Positions 34,820-46,102 of a stretch of DNA of 64,000 nt are shown one piece after another. Both the position numbers and the translations under genes were made by a program. Numbering within the stretch: position 1 is the first letter of the stretch; every line of letters begins with the position of its first letter. The stretch is from Bacteroidetes bacterium GWF2_33_38 (GTDB lineage Bacteria; Bacteroidota; Bacteroidia; Bacteroidales; GWF2-33-38). The stretch spans positions 62,001 to 126,000 of the forward strand of contig MEOF01000006.1 in the NCBI GenBank assembly GCA_001769505.1. The letters are read 5' to 3'. Under the pieces are notes generated by a model. It had not been told where the DNA came from and did not search any database. It saw only the letters and a list, made by a program, of their open reading frames with translations.

Positions 34820-36922
34820 ATGGCAGACTTAAAATATACAAGAAACATTGGTATCATGGCTCACATTGATGCCGGTAAAACAACTACTACAGAAAGAATT
34901 CTGTATTATACCGGCATTAATCACAAAATTGGTGAGGTTCATGAGGGTACTGCCACAATGGATTGGATGGCTCAAGAACAAGAGCGAGGCATTACCATTA
35001 CATCAGCTGCCACTACTACTTATTGGAATGCTAATAAAAATAAATACAAAATAAATATCATCGATACTCCAGGACATGTTGACTTCACAGTAGAAGTTGA
35101 ACGTTCGCTGAGAGTTCTAGATGGGGCTGTTGCTGTTTTTTGTGCAGTTGGAGGAGTTGAACCGCAATCAGAAACTGTATGGAGACAAGCAAATAAATAC
35201 AATGTTCCACGCATCGCTTTTGTAAATAAATTAGACCGTTCTGGTGCTGATTTTTTCAATGTTGTAAGCCAAGTTAAAGAAAAGCTTGGAGCAAATCCTC
35301 TTCCTATTCAAATTCCTATCGGAATTGAAGAAGACTTTAAAGGAGTGATTGATTTAATAGAAAATAAGGCTTATATTTGGAACACAGAGGATTTAGGAGC
35401 AACATATACCGTTGAGGAAATTCCATCTGATCTAGTCGAAGAAGCGAACGAGTGGAGAAGTAAACTAATTGAAAGCGTTGCAGAATTTAGTGACGATTTG
35501 CTAGAAAAGTTTTTCGAAAATCCTGATTCTATCGAATCGGAAGAACTTATAGCAATAATTAGAAAAGCAACCTTAGAGTCTGCAGTCGTTCCTATGTTAT
35601 GCGGAGCTGCTTTTAAAAATAAAGGAATACAAAAATTATTAGATGCAGTAGCAAATTATTTGCCTAGTCCAGCTGATATTGAAGTAATAAAAGGAATTAA
35701 TACTAAAACAGAACAAGAAGTGAAATTAGTTGCTTCAGCTTCTGAGCCATTAGCCGCTTTGGTTTTTAAAATTGCTACCGATCCTTATGTTGGTCGATTG
35801 GCATATTTAAGAGTATATTCGGGAACAATTAACACGGGTGAAAGCGTATTAAATGTTAGGACTGATAAAAAAGAAAGAATTTCTAGAATTTTTCAGATGC
35901 ATGCAAATAAGCAAACAGCTAAAGAATTTGTCGAAGCAGGTGATATTTGTGCAATTGTTGGATTTAAAGATTTAAAAACAGGAGATACCTTATCCGATTC
36001 AAAACGAATTATTACGCTTGAATCTATTGATTTTCCTGAGCCCGTTATAGGCTTGGCAATTGAACCAAAAGTTCAAGCTGATGTTGAAAAGTTAATGCTT
36101 GCATTAGATAAATTAGCAGATGAAGATCCTTCATTTAAAATTAAGTACGATAATGAATCTGGTCAGACCATTATTAGTGGAATGGGAGAGTTGCATTTAG
36201 AAATTTTAGTTGATCGATTAAAAAGAGAATTTCATATCGACTGTAATCATGGAGCTCCGCAAGTTGCTTATAAAGAAGCTATCACAAAGTCTGTTGAGCA
36301 TAGAGAAGTGTTTAAAAAACAATCAGGGGGAAGAGGTCGATTTGCAGAATTATTAATCAATGTTTCGCCTGCTGAAAAAGGAGAAAAGGGATTAGTTTTT
36401 AAAAATGAATTAAAAGGAAACAATATACCAAAGGAATTTGTACCCTCTATAGAAAAAGGATTAAAGGATGCAATGAACAATGGGGCTTTAGCAGGATTTA
36501 GTGTTGATAGCGTTAGAGTAACTTTATTAGATGGAGCTTATCATACGGTTGATTCAGATGCTCTTGCATTTGAAATTGCAGCTAAATTTGCTTTCAAAGA
36601 CGCTTGTAAAAAAGCCAATCCTGTACTTCTTGAACCAATCATGAAAATTGAAATTATAACTCCTGAAGATTATATGGGAGACGTAATTGCAGATTTAAAT
36701 AAAAGAAGAGGTAAGGTTGAAGGAATGGAGTCGAGGTTAGGCAATAGGGTGATTAAAGGGAGAGTTCCGCTAGCCGAAAATTTTGGATATGTTACCGTAT
36801 TAAGAACAATAACTTCAGGAAGAGCTACTTCATCAATGGAATTTTCACATTTTGAAGAAGTTCCTGCACATTTAGCAAAAGAAGTTGTTGATAAAACGTT
36901 TGGAAAATTATTATTTGTTTAA
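34820..36922 (+). CDS. fusA: Elongation factor G
   Basis: 700 residues from ATG 34820. An in-frame GTG 6 bases earlier (34814) gives two more residues and is nearer to an AAGGA at 34801-34805, so the start is open by two codons. The GTP-binding motifs are intact: [34 protein letters not shown] and [12 protein letters not shown]. Domains II to V follow, with [19 protein letters not shown] and domain IV FDSV-type segments. It catalyses translocation. No tuf gene follows, which is usual in this phylum. Confidence 0.98.
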   Translation: MADLKYTRNIGIMAHIDAGKTTTTERILYYTGINHKIGEVHEGTATMDWMAQEQERGITITSAATTTYWNANKNKYKINIIDTPGHVDFTVEVERSLRVLDGAVAVFCAVGGVEPQSETVWRQANKYNVPRIAFVNKLDRSGADFFNVVSQVKEKLGANPLPIQIPIGIEEDFKGVIDLIENKAYIWNTEDLGATYTVEEIPSDLVEEANEWRSKLIESVAEFSDDLLEKFFENPDSIESEELIAIIRKATLESAVVPMLCGAAFKNKGIQKLLDAVANYLPSPADIEVIKGINTKTEQEVKLVASASEPLAALVFKIATDPYVGRLAYLRVYSGTINTGESVLNVRTDKKERISRIFQMHANKQTAKEFVEAGDICAIVGFKDLKTGDTLSDSKRIITLESIDFPEPVIGLAIEPKVQADVEKLMLALDKLADEDPSFKIKYDNESGQTIISGMGELHLEILVDRLKREFHIDCNHGAPQVAYKEAITKSVEHREVFKKQSGGRGRFAELLINVSPAEKGEKGLVFKNELKGNNIPKEFVPSIEKGLKDAMNNGALAGFSVDSVRVTLLDGAYHTVDSDALAFEIAAKFAFKDACKKANPVLLEPIMKIEIITPEDYMGDVIADLNKRRGKVEGMESRLGNRVIKGRVPLAENFGYVTVLRTITSGRATSSMEFSHFEEVPAHLAKEVVDKTFGKLLFV

Positions 36923-36934
36923 TTATATAATCAG

Positions 36935-37240
36935 ATGAGTCAGAAGATTAGAATAAAATTAAAGTCTTACGATCATAATTTAGTGGATAAGTCAGCGGAA
37001 AAGATCGTTAAAACTGTTAAAGCAACGGGAGCTGTTGTAAGTGGTCCGATACCATTACCAACACATAAAAGAATTTTCACAGTTTTGCGTTCGCCGTTTG
37101 TTAACAAGAAGGCTAGAGAACAGTTTCAACTTTGTTCATACAAAAGATTGTTAGATATCTATAGCTCAACAGCTAAAACTATCGATGCACTAATGAAGTT
37201 GGAATTACCTAGTGGTGTTGATGTAGAAATTAAGGTTTAA
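36935..37240 (+). CDS. rpsJ: 30S ribosomal protein S10
   Basis: 101 residues, beginning [20 protein letters not shown] and containing [21 protein letters not shown]10 (NusE) works in the 30S head and with NusB/NusG in antitermination. It follows fusA by 12 bases without a promoter that I can see, so the str and S10 genes seem to form one transcription unit. Confidence 0.98.
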   Translation: MSQKIRIKLKSYDHNLVDKSAEKIVKTVKATGAVVSGPIPLPTHKRIFTVLRSPFVNKKAREQFQLCSYKRLLDIYSSTAKTIDALMKLELPSGVDVEIKV

Positions 37241-37257
37241 TTGTAAATTTTTTAAAA

Positions 37258-37875
37258 ATGCTAGGAATTATAGGCAAAAAAGTAGGAATGACCTCTATCT
37301 ACACGGAAGCAGGTAAAAATATTGCATGCACAGTAGTTGAATGTGGACCGTGTGTTGTTACTCAAGTTAAAACTGTAGAAACCGATGGATACAATGCTGT
37401 CCAAATTTCTTTTGATGATAAAAAGGAAAAGCACAGCACTAAATCTGAGATAGGTCACTTTAAAAATGCATCTACCACTCCTAAAAGAAAAGTTCTTGAA
37501 ATAAGAGATTTTGGTAAAGAAGTTAAAGTTGGAGACATTCTAACGGTTGAGATGCTAAATGAAGGTGCTTGGGTTGATGTTGTTGGAACTTCTAAAGGTA
37601 AAGGGAATCAAGGCGTTGTTAAACGTCACGGTTTTGCTGGAGTTGGGGATAAAACTCACGGACAGCACAACAGATTGCGAGCACCAGGTTCGTTGGGAGC
37701 TTCGTCATGGCCTTCAAGAGTTTTTAAAGGAATGAGAATGGCAGGAAGAATGGGCGGAGATAGAGTAAAATTCCTTAACTCAAGAATAGAAAAAATATTA
37801 CCTGAAAATAATTTGGTTTTATTAAGTGGACCAATACCTGGTTCAAAAGGATCATATATAACAATTGAATTCTAA
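37258..37875 (+). CDS. rplC: 50S ribosomal protein L3
   Basis: 205 residues. The start [15 protein letters not shown] and the loop [20 protein letters not shown], followed by [18 protein letters not shown], are the L3 features that reach the peptidyl transferase centre. Its stop overlaps the rplD start by one base (TAATG), which suggests translational coupling. Confidence 0.98.
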   Translation: MLGIIGKKVGMTSIYTEAGKNIACTVVECGPCVVTQVKTVETDGYNAVQISFDDKKEKHSTKSEIGHFKNASTTPKRKVLEIRDFGKEVKVGDILTVEMLNEGAWVDVVGTSKGKGNQGVVKRHGFAGVGDKTHGQHNRLRAPGSLGASSWPSRVFKGMRMAGRMGGDRVKFLNSRIEKILPENNLVLLSGPIPGSKGSYITIEF

Positions 37876-38504
37876 TGAAAGTTAAAGTATTAAACATAGA
37901 CGGAAAAGAGACTGGTTCAACAGTTGAATTGAACGATTTAGTTTTTGGGATTGAGCCCAACGATCATGCTATTTATCTTGATGTAAAACAATTTTTAGCA
38001 AATAATCGACAAGGAACTCATAAAGCTAAAGAAAAGGGAGAAGTAAATGCAAGTACTAAAAAAATTAAGAGACAAAAAGGTACTGGAACAGCTAGAGCTG
38101 GTAGCGTTAAGTCTCCCGTATTTGTTGGAGGAGGAAGAGCATTTGGACCACGACCACGTTCTTATAGATTTAAATTAAATAAAAAGCTTAAAGTCTTAGC
38201 AAGACAATCAGCTCTTGCTTACAAAGCAAAAAATAATAACATTATTATTTTAGAAGATTTTTCCTTCGATCAAGTTAAAACTAAAAATTTTGTTGAATTG
38301 AAGAAAAATTTAAAAATATCTGATAATAAATCACTTTTAGTTTTATCAGAACCAAATAATAATGTATATTTGTCTTCCCGAAATTTAAACGGAAGTGAAG
38401 TTGCAACTGTTTTAGAATTAACAACTTATAACATTATGAAATCAACGTCATTGCTCTTAACTAAAAGTACAGTTGACGTTTTAAACGAAATGTTAGTAAA
38501 ATAG
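37875..38504 (+). CDS. rplD: 50S ribosomal protein L4
   Basis: 209 residues with the extended loop KGTGTARAGSVKSPVFVGGG, then RAFGPRPRSYRFKLNKK, which lines the exit tunnel. In enterobacteria L4 represses the S10 operon; whether this happens here is unknown. Confidence 0.97.
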   Translation: MKVKVLNIDGKETGSTVELNDLVFGIEPNDHAIYLDVKQFLANNRQGTHKAKEKGEVNASTKKIKRQKGTGTARAGSVKSPVFVGGGRAFGPRPRSYRFKLNKKLKVLARQSALAYKAKNNNIIILEDFSFDQVKTKNFVELKKNLKISDNKSLLVLSEPNNNVYLSSRNLNGSEVATVLELTTYNIMKSTSLLLTKSTVDVLNEMLVK

Positions 38505-38512
38505 AAGTTAAA

Positions 38513-38803
38513 ATGAGTGTTTTAGTTAGACCAATAGTAACAGAAAAAATGACAAAGCAGGGAGATTCCCTAAACCGATACGGTTTTGTTGTCAGTAAAA
38601 AAGCAAATAAACTGCAAATAAAAAAAGCAGTTGAGGATATGTATAGTGTATCTGTTGATGATGTTAACACAATGATTTATGGTGGAAAAGCAAAATCTAG
38701 ATTCACTAAAACAGGAGTTCAAAAAGGTAAAACAAATGCTTATAAAAAAGCTGTTGTTACTTTAGTTGATGGAGATAAAATAGATTTTTATAGCAATATT
38801 TAA
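38513..38803 (+). CDS. rplW: 50S ribosomal protein L23
   Basis: 96 residues, beginning [20 protein letters not shown], with the family end [21 protein letters not shown]23 lies at the tunnel exit and docks SRP and trigger factor. Standard S10-operon position. Confidence 0.97.
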   Translation: MSVLVRPIVTEKMTKQGDSLNRYGFVVSKKANKLQIKKAVEDMYSVSVDDVNTMIYGGKAKSRFTKTGVQKGKTNAYKKAVVTLVDGDKIDFYSNI

Positions 38804-38808
38804 ATAAG

Positions 38809-39633
38809 ATGGCAATAAGAAAGTTAAATCCTGTAACACCAGGACAAAGACGTAAAGTTGTTAGTTCATTTGACGATATTACTAGCACTACTCCCGAAAA
38901 ATCATTGGTTCAATCAATGAGCAAAACTGGAGGAAGAAATAATACTGGTAAGATGACTATGAGATATATTGGTGGTGGACACAAGAGAAGATATAGATTG
39001 ATTGATTTCAGAAGAGAAAAAGATGGAATGTCTGCTGTTGTTAAAACTATCGAATACGATCCTAATAGAACTGCACGAATTGCATTAGTCAGCTATGCCG
39101 ACGGAGAAAAGAGATATATTGTTGCACCAAATGGTTTGAAAGTTGGTCAAGTAATTTTATCAGGAAAAGAAGCTTCTCCAGATTTAGGCAATACATTGTA
39201 TTTAGAAAATATTCCTCTTGGAACGATTGTTCATAATATAGAATTACGTCCTGGTCAAGGAGCTGTTATGGCTCGAAGTGCCGGAAGTTATGCAACATTG
39301 ACTTCAAGAGAAGGAAAATATGCAATTGTAAAATTACCATCAGGAGAAACTCGTAAAGTTTTAATTTCATGCAAAGCAACAATTGGAACGGTTTCTAATG
39401 CTGAGCATTTCTTAACAAACTCTGGTAAAGCAGGAAGAACAAGGTGGAATGGAAGAAGACCAAGAGTTAGAGGTGTTGCGATGAATCCAGTTGACCACCC
39501 AATGGGAGGAGGAGAAGGAAGATCTTCAGGAGGACACCCTCGTTCTAGAAAAGGTTTACTAGCCAAAGGATATAAAACTAGAGCTCCGAAGAAAGATTCG
39601 AATAAATATATTGTAGAAAGAAGAAGAAAGTAA
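38809..39633 (+). CDS. rplB: 50S ribosomal protein L2
   Basis: 274 residues. The C-terminal [20 protein letters not shown] contains the histidine important for peptidyl transfer, and the N-terminal part has [20 protein letters not shown]. Standard length and position between rplW and rpsS. Confidence 0.98.
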   Translation: MAIRKLNPVTPGQRRKVVSSFDDITSTTPEKSLVQSMSKTGGRNNTGKMTMRYIGGGHKRRYRLIDFRREKDGMSAVVKTIEYDPNRTARIALVSYADGEKRYIVAPNGLKVGQVILSGKEASPDLGNTLYLENIPLGTIVHNIELRPGQGAVMARSAGSYATLTSREGKYAIVKLPSGETRKVLISCKATIGTVSNAEHFLTNSGKAGRTRWNGRRPRVRGVAMNPVDHPMGGGEGRSSGGHPRSRKGLLAKGYKTRAPKKDSNKYIVERRRK

Positions 39634-39654
39634 ATTTAGCTTAATAGAAATATT

Positions 39655-39921
39655 ATGAGTAGATCATTAAAAAAAGGACCATTTATCGATTATAAACTTG
39701 AAAGAAAAGTTATAAAGATGAATGAATCAGGCAAGAAAACAGCAATTAAAACATGGGCAAGAGCTTCGGTTATACCACCTGATTTCGTTGGTCTTACAAT
39801 TGCAGTTCATAATGGTAATAAGTTTATTCCAGTGTATGTTACTGAAAATATGGTTGGACACAAATTAGGAGAATTTGCACCAACACGTACTTTTAGAGGA
39901 CACGCAGGAAGTAAGAGATAA
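39655..39921 (+). CDS. rpsS: 30S ribosomal protein S19
   Basis: 88 residues: [19 protein letters not shown] at the start and [20 protein letters not shown] at the end. S19 binds in the 30S head with S13. Confidence 0.98.
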   Translation: MSRSLKKGPFIDYKLERKVIKMNESGKKTAIKTWARASVIPPDFVGLTIAVHNGNKFIPVYVTENMVGHKLGEFAPTRTFRGHAGSKR

Positions 39922-39950
39922 TATAGTTCTTAGAAATTGAAAAATAGATT

Positions 39951-40355
39951 ATGGGAGCAAGAAAAAGAAATATGGCGAACCAAATGAAGGATGAAAGAAA
40001 AGCTAAAAGTTTTTCAGTACTGAATGATTGTCCTAGTTCGCCAAGAAAAATGAGATTGGTTGCTGATATGGTTCGAGGAATTGAAGTAAATAGAGCACTT
40101 GACATGTTAAAATTTAGTTCTAAAGAAGCTTCACGCAAAGTTGAAAAACTTTTATTGTCAGCAATTTCGAATTGGCAAAATAAAAACGAAGGACAACGAT
40201 TAGAAGATAGTAATTTATATGTTAAAGAAATTTTCGTTGACCAAGGAAGAACTCTTAAAAGATTAAGACCTGCACCACAAGGAAGAGGTTATCGTATTAG
40301 AAAAAGATCGAATCACGTTACATTAGTATTAGAAAGTAAACAAAACAACAATTAA
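39951..40355 (+). CDS. rplV: 50S ribosomal protein L22
   Basis: 134 residues. The start [20 protein letters not shown] is the Bacteroidota form; [19 protein letters not shown] and the tip loop [16 protein letters not shown] are conserved. The hairpin of L22 lines the exit tunnel. Confidence 0.97.
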   Translation: MGARKRNMANQMKDERKAKSFSVLNDCPSSPRKMRLVADMVRGIEVNRALDMLKFSSKEASRKVEKLLLSAISNWQNKNEGQRLEDSNLYVKEIFVDQGRTLKRLRPAPQGRGYRIRKRSNHVTLVLESKQNNN

Positions 40356-40366
40356 TATAGTATTAG

Positions 40367-41065
40367 ATGGGACAAAAGTGTAATCCAATAGCAAACAGAT
40401 TGGGAATCATTAAGGGATGGGATTCTAATTGGTACGGAGGAAAAGATTATTCTACAAAATTAGTTGAAGATACTAAAATTAGAAAATATTTAAACGCTAG
40501 ACTTGCTAAAGCAAGTGTTTCTAGAATAATTATTGAAAGAACTTTAAAACTTGTTACAATTACTGTAAATACCGCTAGACCTGGTATTATTATCGGAAAA
40601 GGTGGTCAAGAAGTAGATAAACTTAAAGAAGAATTAAAGAAAATCACTAGCAAAGAAGTTCAAATCAATATTTTTGAAATCAAACGTCCAGAACTCGATG
40701 CTGTATTAGTTGCTGCAAATGTTGCTAGACAAATTGAAGGTAAAATTTCTTACAGAAGAGCGATTAAAATGTCAATAGCTTCTACCATGAGAATGGGAGC
40801 TGAAGGAATTAAAATAATGGTATCTGGTAGAGTTGGTGGAGCAGAAATGGCACGTTCTGAAATGTATAAAGAAGGAAGAACGCCTCTTCATACTTTTAGA
40901 GCAGATATTGATTACCATTTAGCTGAAGCTCAAACTTCATATGGATTAATAGGAGTTAAAACTTGGATTTGTAGAGGCGAAGTTTATGGAAAAAGAGATT
41001 TATCTCCAAACTTTGGACTACAACAAGCAAAAACAAAGACGTTTACAAAAAAAAGAAAAAAGTAA
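40367..41065 (+). CDS. rpsC: 30S ribosomal protein S3
   Basis: 232 residues with the KH domain ([19 protein letters not shown]) and the C-terminal [20 protein letters not shown], then [21 protein letters not shown]3 forms part of the mRNA entry channel. Confidence 0.98.
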   Translation: MGQKCNPIANRLGIIKGWDSNWYGGKDYSTKLVEDTKIRKYLNARLAKASVSRIIIERTLKLVTITVNTARPGIIIGKGGQEVDKLKEELKKITSKEVQINIFEIKRPELDAVLVAANVARQIEGKISYRRAIKMSIASTMRMGAEGIKIMVSGRVGGAEMARSEMYKEGRTPLHTFRADIDYHLAEAQTSYGLIGVKTWICRGEVYGKRDLSPNFGLQQAKTKTFTKKRKK

Positions 41066-41083
41066 TTTTTAAATTATAGATAG

Positions 41084-41506
41084 ATGTTACAACCGAGGAA
41101 AACTAAGTTTAGAAGGCATCAAAAAGGCAAAATGAAAGGTCTCGCTCAGCGAGGTAATCAGTTAGCATTTGGTTCTTTTGGAATAAAGGCACTTGAAACT
41201 ACTTGGATTACAAGTAGACAAATAGAAGCTGCAAGACAAGCGGTAACACGTTATATGAAACGTGAAGGAAATATATGGATAAGAATATTCCCGGATAAAC
41301 CTATAACTAAAAAGCCTGCTGAAGTACGTATGGGTAAAGGAAAAGGAGCTCCAGAGGGATTTGTTGCACCAATTACACCAGGTAGAATGATTATTGAAGC
41401 TGAAGGAGTGCCATTGGAGGTTGCAAAAGAAGCGTTGAGATTAGCAGCTCAAAAATTACCTATAGCTACAAAATTTGTAGTAAGAAGAGATTATGTAGAA
41501 AATTAA
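41084..41506 (+). CDS. rplP: 50S ribosomal protein L16
   Basis: 140 residues, beginning [19 protein letters not shown] and containing [21 protein letters not shown]16 organises the A site of the 50S subunit. Standard place between rpsC and rpmC. Confidence 0.98.
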   Translation: MLQPRKTKFRRHQKGKMKGLAQRGNQLAFGSFGIKALETTWITSRQIEAARQAVTRYMKREGNIWIRIFPDKPITKKPAEVRMGKGKGAPEGFVAPITPGRMIIEAEGVPLEVAKEALRLAAQKLPIATKFVVRRDYVEN

Positions 41507-41519
41507 TGCTTAGTATATA

Positions 41520-41720
41520 ATGAAAACATCAGAAATAAGAGAATTAACTACAAAAGAATTAGCAGAAAGAGTTGAAGAGGAGAAAGGAATGTTTGCAAAG
41601 ATGAAAATTAATCACGCAGTATCTCCTCTAGAAAATCCTTTAAAAATTAAGCATGCTAGAAAACAAATTGCGAGGTTGATGACGGAGTTGAATAAAAGAA
41701 CATTGACTGAAAAACAGTAA
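41520..41720 (+). CDS. rpmC: 50S ribosomal protein L29
   Basis: 66 residues, two helices: TSEIRELTTKELAERVEEEK and PLENPLKIKHARKQIARLMT. It lies at the tunnel exit near L23. Confidence 0.96.
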   Translation: MKTSEIRELTTKELAERVEEEKGMFAKMKINHAVSPLENPLKIKHARKQIARLMTELNKRTLTEKQ

Positions 41721-41735
41721 AGTAATATTTGAACG

Positions 41736-41993
41736 ATGGAAAACAGAAACTTGAGAAAGGAGCGTATAGGCATAGTGGTTAGCAATAGAATGGACAAGTC
41801 TATTGTTGTAGCTGTGAACATGAGAGAAAAACATCCAAAGTATGGAAAGTTTGTTCATAAAACCTCAAAGCTATATGCTCATGATGAAAAAAATGACTGT
41901 AACATTGGTGATACAGTTAAAGTAATGGAAACAAGACCATTAACTAAATCAAAACGTTGGAGATTAGTAGAAATAATTGAAAGAGCTAAATAA
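41736..41993 (+). CDS. rpsQ: 30S ribosomal protein S17
   Basis: 85 residues, beginning [20 protein letters not shown], with [20 protein letters not shown]. It is an early 16S rRNA-binding protein of OB fold. Confidence 0.97.
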   Translation: MENRNLRKERIGIVVSNRMDKSIVVAVNMREKHPKYGKFVHKTSKLYAHDEKNDCNIGDTVKVMETRPLTKSKRWRLVEIIERAK

Positions 41994-41995
41994 TT

Positions 41996-42364
41996 ATGAT
42001 ACAACAAGAATCTAGATTAACAGTTGCCGATAATAGTGGAGCAAAAGAAGTTTTGTGTATACGGGTATTAGGCGGAACAAAAAGGAGATACGCTAGCGTC
42101 GGTGATATAATCGTCGTTACAGTTAAGAATGCAATGCCAGCAGGAGATATTAAAAAAGGAACAGTATCTAAAGCAGTTGTTGTTAGAACCAAAAAAGAAA
42201 TTAGAAGACCAGATGGTACATATATTAGATTTGATGATAATGCAGTTGTTTTATTGACTGCAACAGGAGAATTAAGGGGTACGCGTATATTTGGTCCAGT
42301 AGCTAGAGAATTAAGAGAAAAACAATACATGAAAATTGTTTCGCTCGCACCAGAAGTGTTATAA
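41996..42364 (+). CDS. rplN: 50S ribosomal protein L14
   Basis: 122 residues: [19 protein letters not shown] at the start and [20 protein letters not shown] at the end. It starts 2 bases after the rpsQ stop. L14 forms part of the intersubunit bridge and binds the RsfS silencing factor. Confidence 0.98.
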   Translation: MIQQESRLTVADNSGAKEVLCIRVLGGTKRRYASVGDIIVVTVKNAMPAGDIKKGTVSKAVVVRTKKEIRRPDGTYIRFDDNAVVLLTATGELRGTRIFGPVARELREKQYMKIVSLAPEVL

Positions 42365-42385
42365 ATCGAGAAAATAAAGAATAAT

Positions 42386-42712
42386 ATGGGTAAGAAATTA
42401 CACATCAAAAAAGGAGATACCGTAGTAGTTTTAGCTGGAGACTCAAAAGGTCAGCAAGGAAAGGTATTAGAAGTTATAGTTAAAAAGGATAAGGCTATAG
42501 TTGAAGGTGTTAATATGGTATCGAAACACACAAAACCAAATGCAGCAAGTCCGCAAGGAGGAATAATCAAGAAAGAAGCTCCAATTCATGTTTCTAACCT
42601 TATGTTAGTTGATCCAGCAACTGGAAAAGCTACAAGAACTGGAAGAAAAATAGATGAGAAAACAAGCAAATTGGTGCGTTATTCTAAAAAATCAGGAGAG
42701 GAGATTAAGTAA
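42386..42712 (+). CDS. rplX: 50S ribosomal protein L24
   Basis: 108 residues with the KOW motif [20 protein letters not shown] and [20 protein letters not shown]. It initiates 50S assembly. Its stop overlaps the rplE start by one base. Confidence 0.97.
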   Translation: MGKKLHIKKGDTVVVLAGDSKGQQGKVLEVIVKKDKAIVEGVNMVSKHTKPNAASPQGGIIKKEAPIHVSNLMLVDPATGKATRTGRKIDEKTSKLVRYSKKSGEEIK

Positions 42713-43257
42713 TGAACTATACACCACAACTTAAGAAAAAGTATAAAGAGGAAATAATTCCTACTTTAAAAAATGAGTTCAAGTATAAAAGCGTAATGCA
42801 AGTACCGAGACTCGAAAAGATAGTTATAAATCAAGGTTTAGGACAAGCAATTGCTGATAAAAAACTAATTGATATATCAGTTGAGGAAATTTCTGCAATT
42901 ACAGGACAAAAGCCAATTCAAACTCTATCTAAGAAGGATATATCAAACTTCAAATTAAGAAGAAAAATGCCTATTGGTATTAAAGTAACCCTTCGACAAG
43001 ATAAAATGTATGAATTTCTAGAAAGACTTGTTAGCGTTTCTTTGCCTCGTATTAGAGACTTCAAAGGGATTAATTCAAAACTTGATGGCAAAGGTAATTA
43101 CACCTTGGGTGTATCAGAGCAAATTATATTTCCGGAAATAGATATTGATAAAATACATAAGATAATTGGAATGGAAATTACTTTTGTAACATCAACAAAT
43201 TCTGATGAGGAAGCAATTGCGTTGTTAAGAGAGTTTGGTTTACCATTTAAAAAATAA
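42712..43257 (+). CDS. rplE: 50S ribosomal protein L5
   Basis: 181 residues with [20 protein letters not shown], then [20 protein letters not shown] and [21 protein letters not shown]5 binds 5S rRNA. The TAATG overlap with rplX suggests coupling. Confidence 0.98.
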   Translation: MNYTPQLKKKYKEEIIPTLKNEFKYKSVMQVPRLEKIVINQGLGQAIADKKLIDISVEEISAITGQKPIQTLSKKDISNFKLRRKMPIGIKVTLRQDKMYEFLERLVSVSLPRIRDFKGINSKLDGKGNYTLGVSEQIIFPEIDIDKIHKIIGMEITFVTSTNSDEEAIALLREFGLPFKK

Positions 43258-43265
43258 AGTACAAT

Positions 43266-43535
43266 ATGGCGAAAGAATCAATGAAAGCCCGCGAGGTTAA
43301 GCGTAAGAAGTTAAGTGATAAATATGCTGAAAAAAGGGCAAAGCTAAAAGCAGAAGGGGATTACGTAGGATTAAGCAAATTACCAAAGAATTCATCACCT
43401 GTTAGACAACACAATAGGTGTAAATTAACGGGAAGACCTAAAGGTTATATGAGACAATTTGGTATTAGTAGAATTACATTCAGAGAAATGAGTTCTGCAG
43501 GATTAATACCTGGAATTACAAAAGCTAGTTGGTAG
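43266..43535 (+). CDS. rpsN: 30S ribosomal protein S14, zinc-independent type
   Basis: 89 residues, beginning [20 protein letters not shown], ending [18 protein letters not shown]. The long form with [20 protein letters not shown] has only one Cys in the core and no CxxC pairs, so it is the zinc-free (C-minus) kind. Confidence 0.97.
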   Translation: MAKESMKAREVKRKKLSDKYAEKRAKLKAEGDYVGLSKLPKNSSPVRQHNRCKLTGRPKGYMRQFGISRITFREMSSAGLIPGITKASW

Positions 43536-43557
43536 AAAAAATAATAAAATTAGAGAT

Positions 43558-43953
43558 ATGACAGATCCAATTGCAGATTATTTGACAAGAATTAGGAACG
43601 CTATGAAAGCGAAACATAAAATAGTTGAAATTCCTGATTCAAATATTAAGAAAGAAATTACTAAAGTATTATTCAATAAAGGATATATTTTAAGTTACAA
43701 GTTTGAAGATAGCGATGTTCAAGGTATTATAAAAATTGCGTTGAAATATCACCCAATTACTAAAGTTCCTGCTATAAAAGGGTTAGATAGAGCAAGTAGA
43801 CCAGGTTTAAGGAAATACGTTGGGATTGACTCAATACCAAGAGTTTTAAACGGTTTGGGTGTTGCAATTCTTTCTACTTCTAGAGGAGTTATTACCGATA
43901 AAGAAGCAAAGGAATTGAGAGTTGGTGGTGAAGTATTATGTTATGTTTACTAA
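43558..43953 (+). CDS. rpsH: 30S ribosomal protein S8
   Basis: 131 residues: [20 protein letters not shown] at the start; [20 protein letters not shown] at the end. S8 binds central 16S rRNA and in enterobacteria represses the spc operon. Confidence 0.98.
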   Translation: MTDPIADYLTRIRNAMKAKHKIVEIPDSNIKKEITKVLFNKGYILSYKFEDSDVQGIIKIALKYHPITKVPAIKGLDRASRPGLRKYVGIDSIPRVLNGLGVAILSTSRGVITDKEAKELRVGGEVLCYVY

Positions 43954-43956
43954 ATT

Positions 43957-43965
43957 AGAAGGAGA
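43957..43965 (+). promoter_or_regulatory. Shine-Dalgarno sequence of rplF
   Basis: AGAAGGAGA ends 6 bases before the rplF start codon at 43972. Good anti-16S sequences like this are rare upstream of the genes in this window, so it stands out. Confidence 0.5.
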
Positions 43966-43971
43966 AATATA

Positions 43972-44529
43972 ATGTCACGGATAGGGAAATTATTAATAAA
44001 TATACCAACTAAGGTTGAAGTATCAGTTAGCCCTGAGAATATCGTTACTGTTAAAGGTCCACTAGGAACTCTTTCGAGGGAAGTTAATAAAGATATTGTT
44101 ATAAAAATTGAAGATGGTAAAGTACACGTTGAAAGACCAACTGACGAGAAGAATCACAGAGCTATGCACGGGTTGTATAGAGCTTTAATTAACAATATGG
44201 TTATAGGTGTTTCTGAAGGTTATACAATTAAACAAGAATTAGTTGGCGTTGGTTATAAAGCTACAAATACAGGTCAAATTTTAGAACTTGCATTAGGATA
44301 TTCGCATGAAATTCATTTTCAATTACCCGATGAAATAAAAGTTGAAACCGTAACTGAAAGAAGAAGTAATCCGATTATTACTTTAAAAAGTATAGATAAA
44401 GAATTAATAGGTAAAGTTGCAGCCAAAATCAGATCATTACGCAAACCAGAACCATACAAAGGTAAAGGTATTAAGTTTGTTGGTGAAGTGTTAAGAAAGA
44501 AAGCTGGAAAAGCTGCAGGTGTTAAATAA
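43972..44529 (+). CDS. rplF: 50S ribosomal protein L6
   Basis: 185 residues, two L6 domains. It begins MSRIGKLLINIPTKVEVSV, and the end contains SLRKPEPYKGKGIKFVGEVL and RKKAGKAAGVK. L6 supports the sarcin-ricin loop region. An unusually clear Shine-Dalgarno lies before the start. Confidence 0.98.
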   Translation: MSRIGKLLINIPTKVEVSVSPENIVTVKGPLGTLSREVNKDIVIKIEDGKVHVERPTDEKNHRAMHGLYRALINNMVIGVSEGYTIKQELVGVGYKATNTGQILELALGYSHEIHFQLPDEIKVETVTERRSNPIITLKSIDKELIGKVAAKIRSLRKPEPYKGKGIKFVGEVLRKKAGKAAGVK

Positions 44530-44544
44530 GTAATATAAAATTTT

Positions 44545-44904
44545 ATGTCGTTAACAAAACTAGAAAGAAGGCAAAGAATTAAACTTCGTATCAGAAAAAG
44601 AATTTTCGGTACAGAAAATAAGCCTAGATTGTCTGTCTTTAGAAGCAATAAGCAGATTTCGGTTCAAATAATTAATGATTTAGATGGAAAAACTCTAGTA
44701 TCGGCTTCATCTTTATGCAAAGAAGTGTCAGAAACTAAAGGTGTTAATAAAATTCAACAAGCAAATCTCGTTGGAAAATTAATTGCACAAAGAGCTTTAG
44801 ATAAAGGAATCGTTGAGGTTGTATTTGATCGTAATGGTTATTTATATCATGGTAGAATAAAATCTTTAGCAGATGCTGCTAGAGAGGGAGGATTAAAACT
44901 TTAA
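44545..44904 (+). CDS. rplR: 50S ribosomal protein L18
   Basis: 119 residues with [20 protein letters not shown] and [20 protein letters not shown]. It binds 5S rRNA with L5. Confidence 0.98.
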   Translation: MSLTKLERRQRIKLRIRKRIFGTENKPRLSVFRSNKQISVQIINDLDGKTLVSASSLCKEVSETKGVNKIQQANLVGKLIAQRALDKGIVEVVFDRNGYLYHGRIKSLADAAREGGLKL

Positions 44905-44913
44905 TAGGGAATT

Positions 44914-45429
44914 ATGACAACAAGTATCAGAAGAGTAAAAACAAGCGATCTAGAGTTAAAAGATAGATTAGTTGCTATAAATAGAGTAACCAAAGTTACA
45001 AAAGGGGGTAGAACTTTCAGTTTTTCAGCAATTGTTGTTGTTGGAAATGAAGATGGAATCGTAGGATATGGTTTAGGTAAGGCAAATGAGGTAACTACTG
45101 CAATAGCAAAAGGTGTTGAAGATGCAAAGAAAAATCTAATTAAAGTTCCAGTTTCAAAAGGAACTGTTCCTCACGAACAACTTGCGAAGTTTGGTGGTGC
45201 AGAAGTTTTTATTAAACCTGCTTCTCATGGAACAGGAGTAAAAGCTGGTGGTGCAATGCGTGCTGTTTTGGAAAGTGCTGGTGTAACCGACGTTTTGGCA
45301 AAATCAAAAGGTTCTTCAAATCCTCACAACCTAGTTAAAGCTACAATTGCAGCATTATTGGAAATGAGAGATGCTTATACTGTGGCTCAACAAAGAGGAG
45401 TTAATCTTGAGAAAGTATTTAAAGGATAA
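44914..45429 (+). CDS. rpsE: 30S ribosomal protein S5
   Basis: 171 residues: dsRNA-binding N-terminal domain ([20 protein letters not shown], then [10 protein letters not shown]) and a C-terminal domain with [21 protein letters not shown]5 takes part in decoding fidelity and mRNA unwinding. Confidence 0.98.
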   Translation: MTTSIRRVKTSDLELKDRLVAINRVTKVTKGGRTFSFSAIVVVGNEDGIVGYGLGKANEVTTAIAKGVEDAKKNLIKVPVSKGTVPHEQLAKFGGAEVFIKPASHGTGVKAGGAMRAVLESAGVTDVLAKSKGSSNPHNLVKATIAALLEMRDAYTVAQQRGVNLEKVFKG

Positions 45430-45445
45430 TTTTAATTAAAAGATG

Positions 45446-45625
45446 ATGGCAAAGATTAGAGTAAAGCAAGTAAAAAGCAAGATAGGAAGTACCCAAAGAC
45501 AAAAAGATACCTTACAAGCACTAGGTTTAAGGAAAATTAGTCAAACTATTGAAGTAGAGGCTACTCCCCAGATATTAGGAATGGTTGCAAAGGTAAGACA
45601 CCTAGTTGAAGTAACAGAATTGTAG
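45446..45625 (+). CDS. rpmD: 50S ribosomal protein L30
   Basis: 59 residues from ATG 45446, MAKIRVKQVKSKIGSTQRQK; an ATG directly before it is in frame and could also be used. The end VAKVRHLVEVTEL is typical. Confidence 0.96.
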   Translation: MAKIRVKQVKSKIGSTQRQKDTLQALGLRKISQTIEVEATPQILGMVAKVRHLVEVTEL

Positions 45626-45651
45626 TATTAACAAAAGTATAACTTAAAGAT

Positions 45652-46098
45652 ATGGATTTAAGTAGTTTAAAGCCAGCAGAAGGATCTGTAAAAAATAGTA
45701 AAAGAATTGGTAGAGGTCAAGGCTCTGGAAGAGGAGGAACGTCTACAAGAGGTCATAAAGGAGCTAAGTCAAGATCTGGATATTCAAGAAAAAAAGGTTT
45801 TGAAGGCGGTCAAATGCCTATGCAAAGACGATTACCAAAGTTTGGATTTACAAATATTAATCGAAAAGAATATAAGGTGTTAAATCTAAATGTATTACAA
45901 GAATTAGCTGAGAGAGGAAACTTAACTTCAGTTAATATCGAGATGTTAATTGAACATGGATTAATCACCAAAAATAGTTTAGTTAAAATTTTAGGAAACG
46001 GTAGTTTGTCCCTTAAATTAGAAGTTCAAGCTCATGCATTTTCAAAATCTGCTGTAGATGCTATCGAAGCACAAGGTGGTGTTGCAGTAAAATTATAA
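45652..46098 (+). CDS. rplO: 50S ribosomal protein L15
   Basis: 148 residues with the Gly/Arg-rich RIGRGQGSGRGGTSTRGHKG and FEGGQMPMQRRLPKFGFTN. A late-assembling protein that touches many parts of 23S rRNA. secY follows 4 bases after its stop. Confidence 0.98.
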   Translation: MDLSSLKPAEGSVKNSKRIGRGQGSGRGGTSTRGHKGAKSRSGYSRKKGFEGGQMPMQRRLPKFGFTNINRKEYKVLNLNVLQELAERGNLTSVNIEMLIEHGLITKNSLVKILGNGSLSLKLEVQAHAFSKSAVDAIEAQGGVAVKL

Positions 46099-46102
46099 GT
46101 TG

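Noticed and set aside
39288-39566. 92-codon minus-strand frame inside rplB
   Set aside because: It is a shadow of the highly conserved rplB coding strand.
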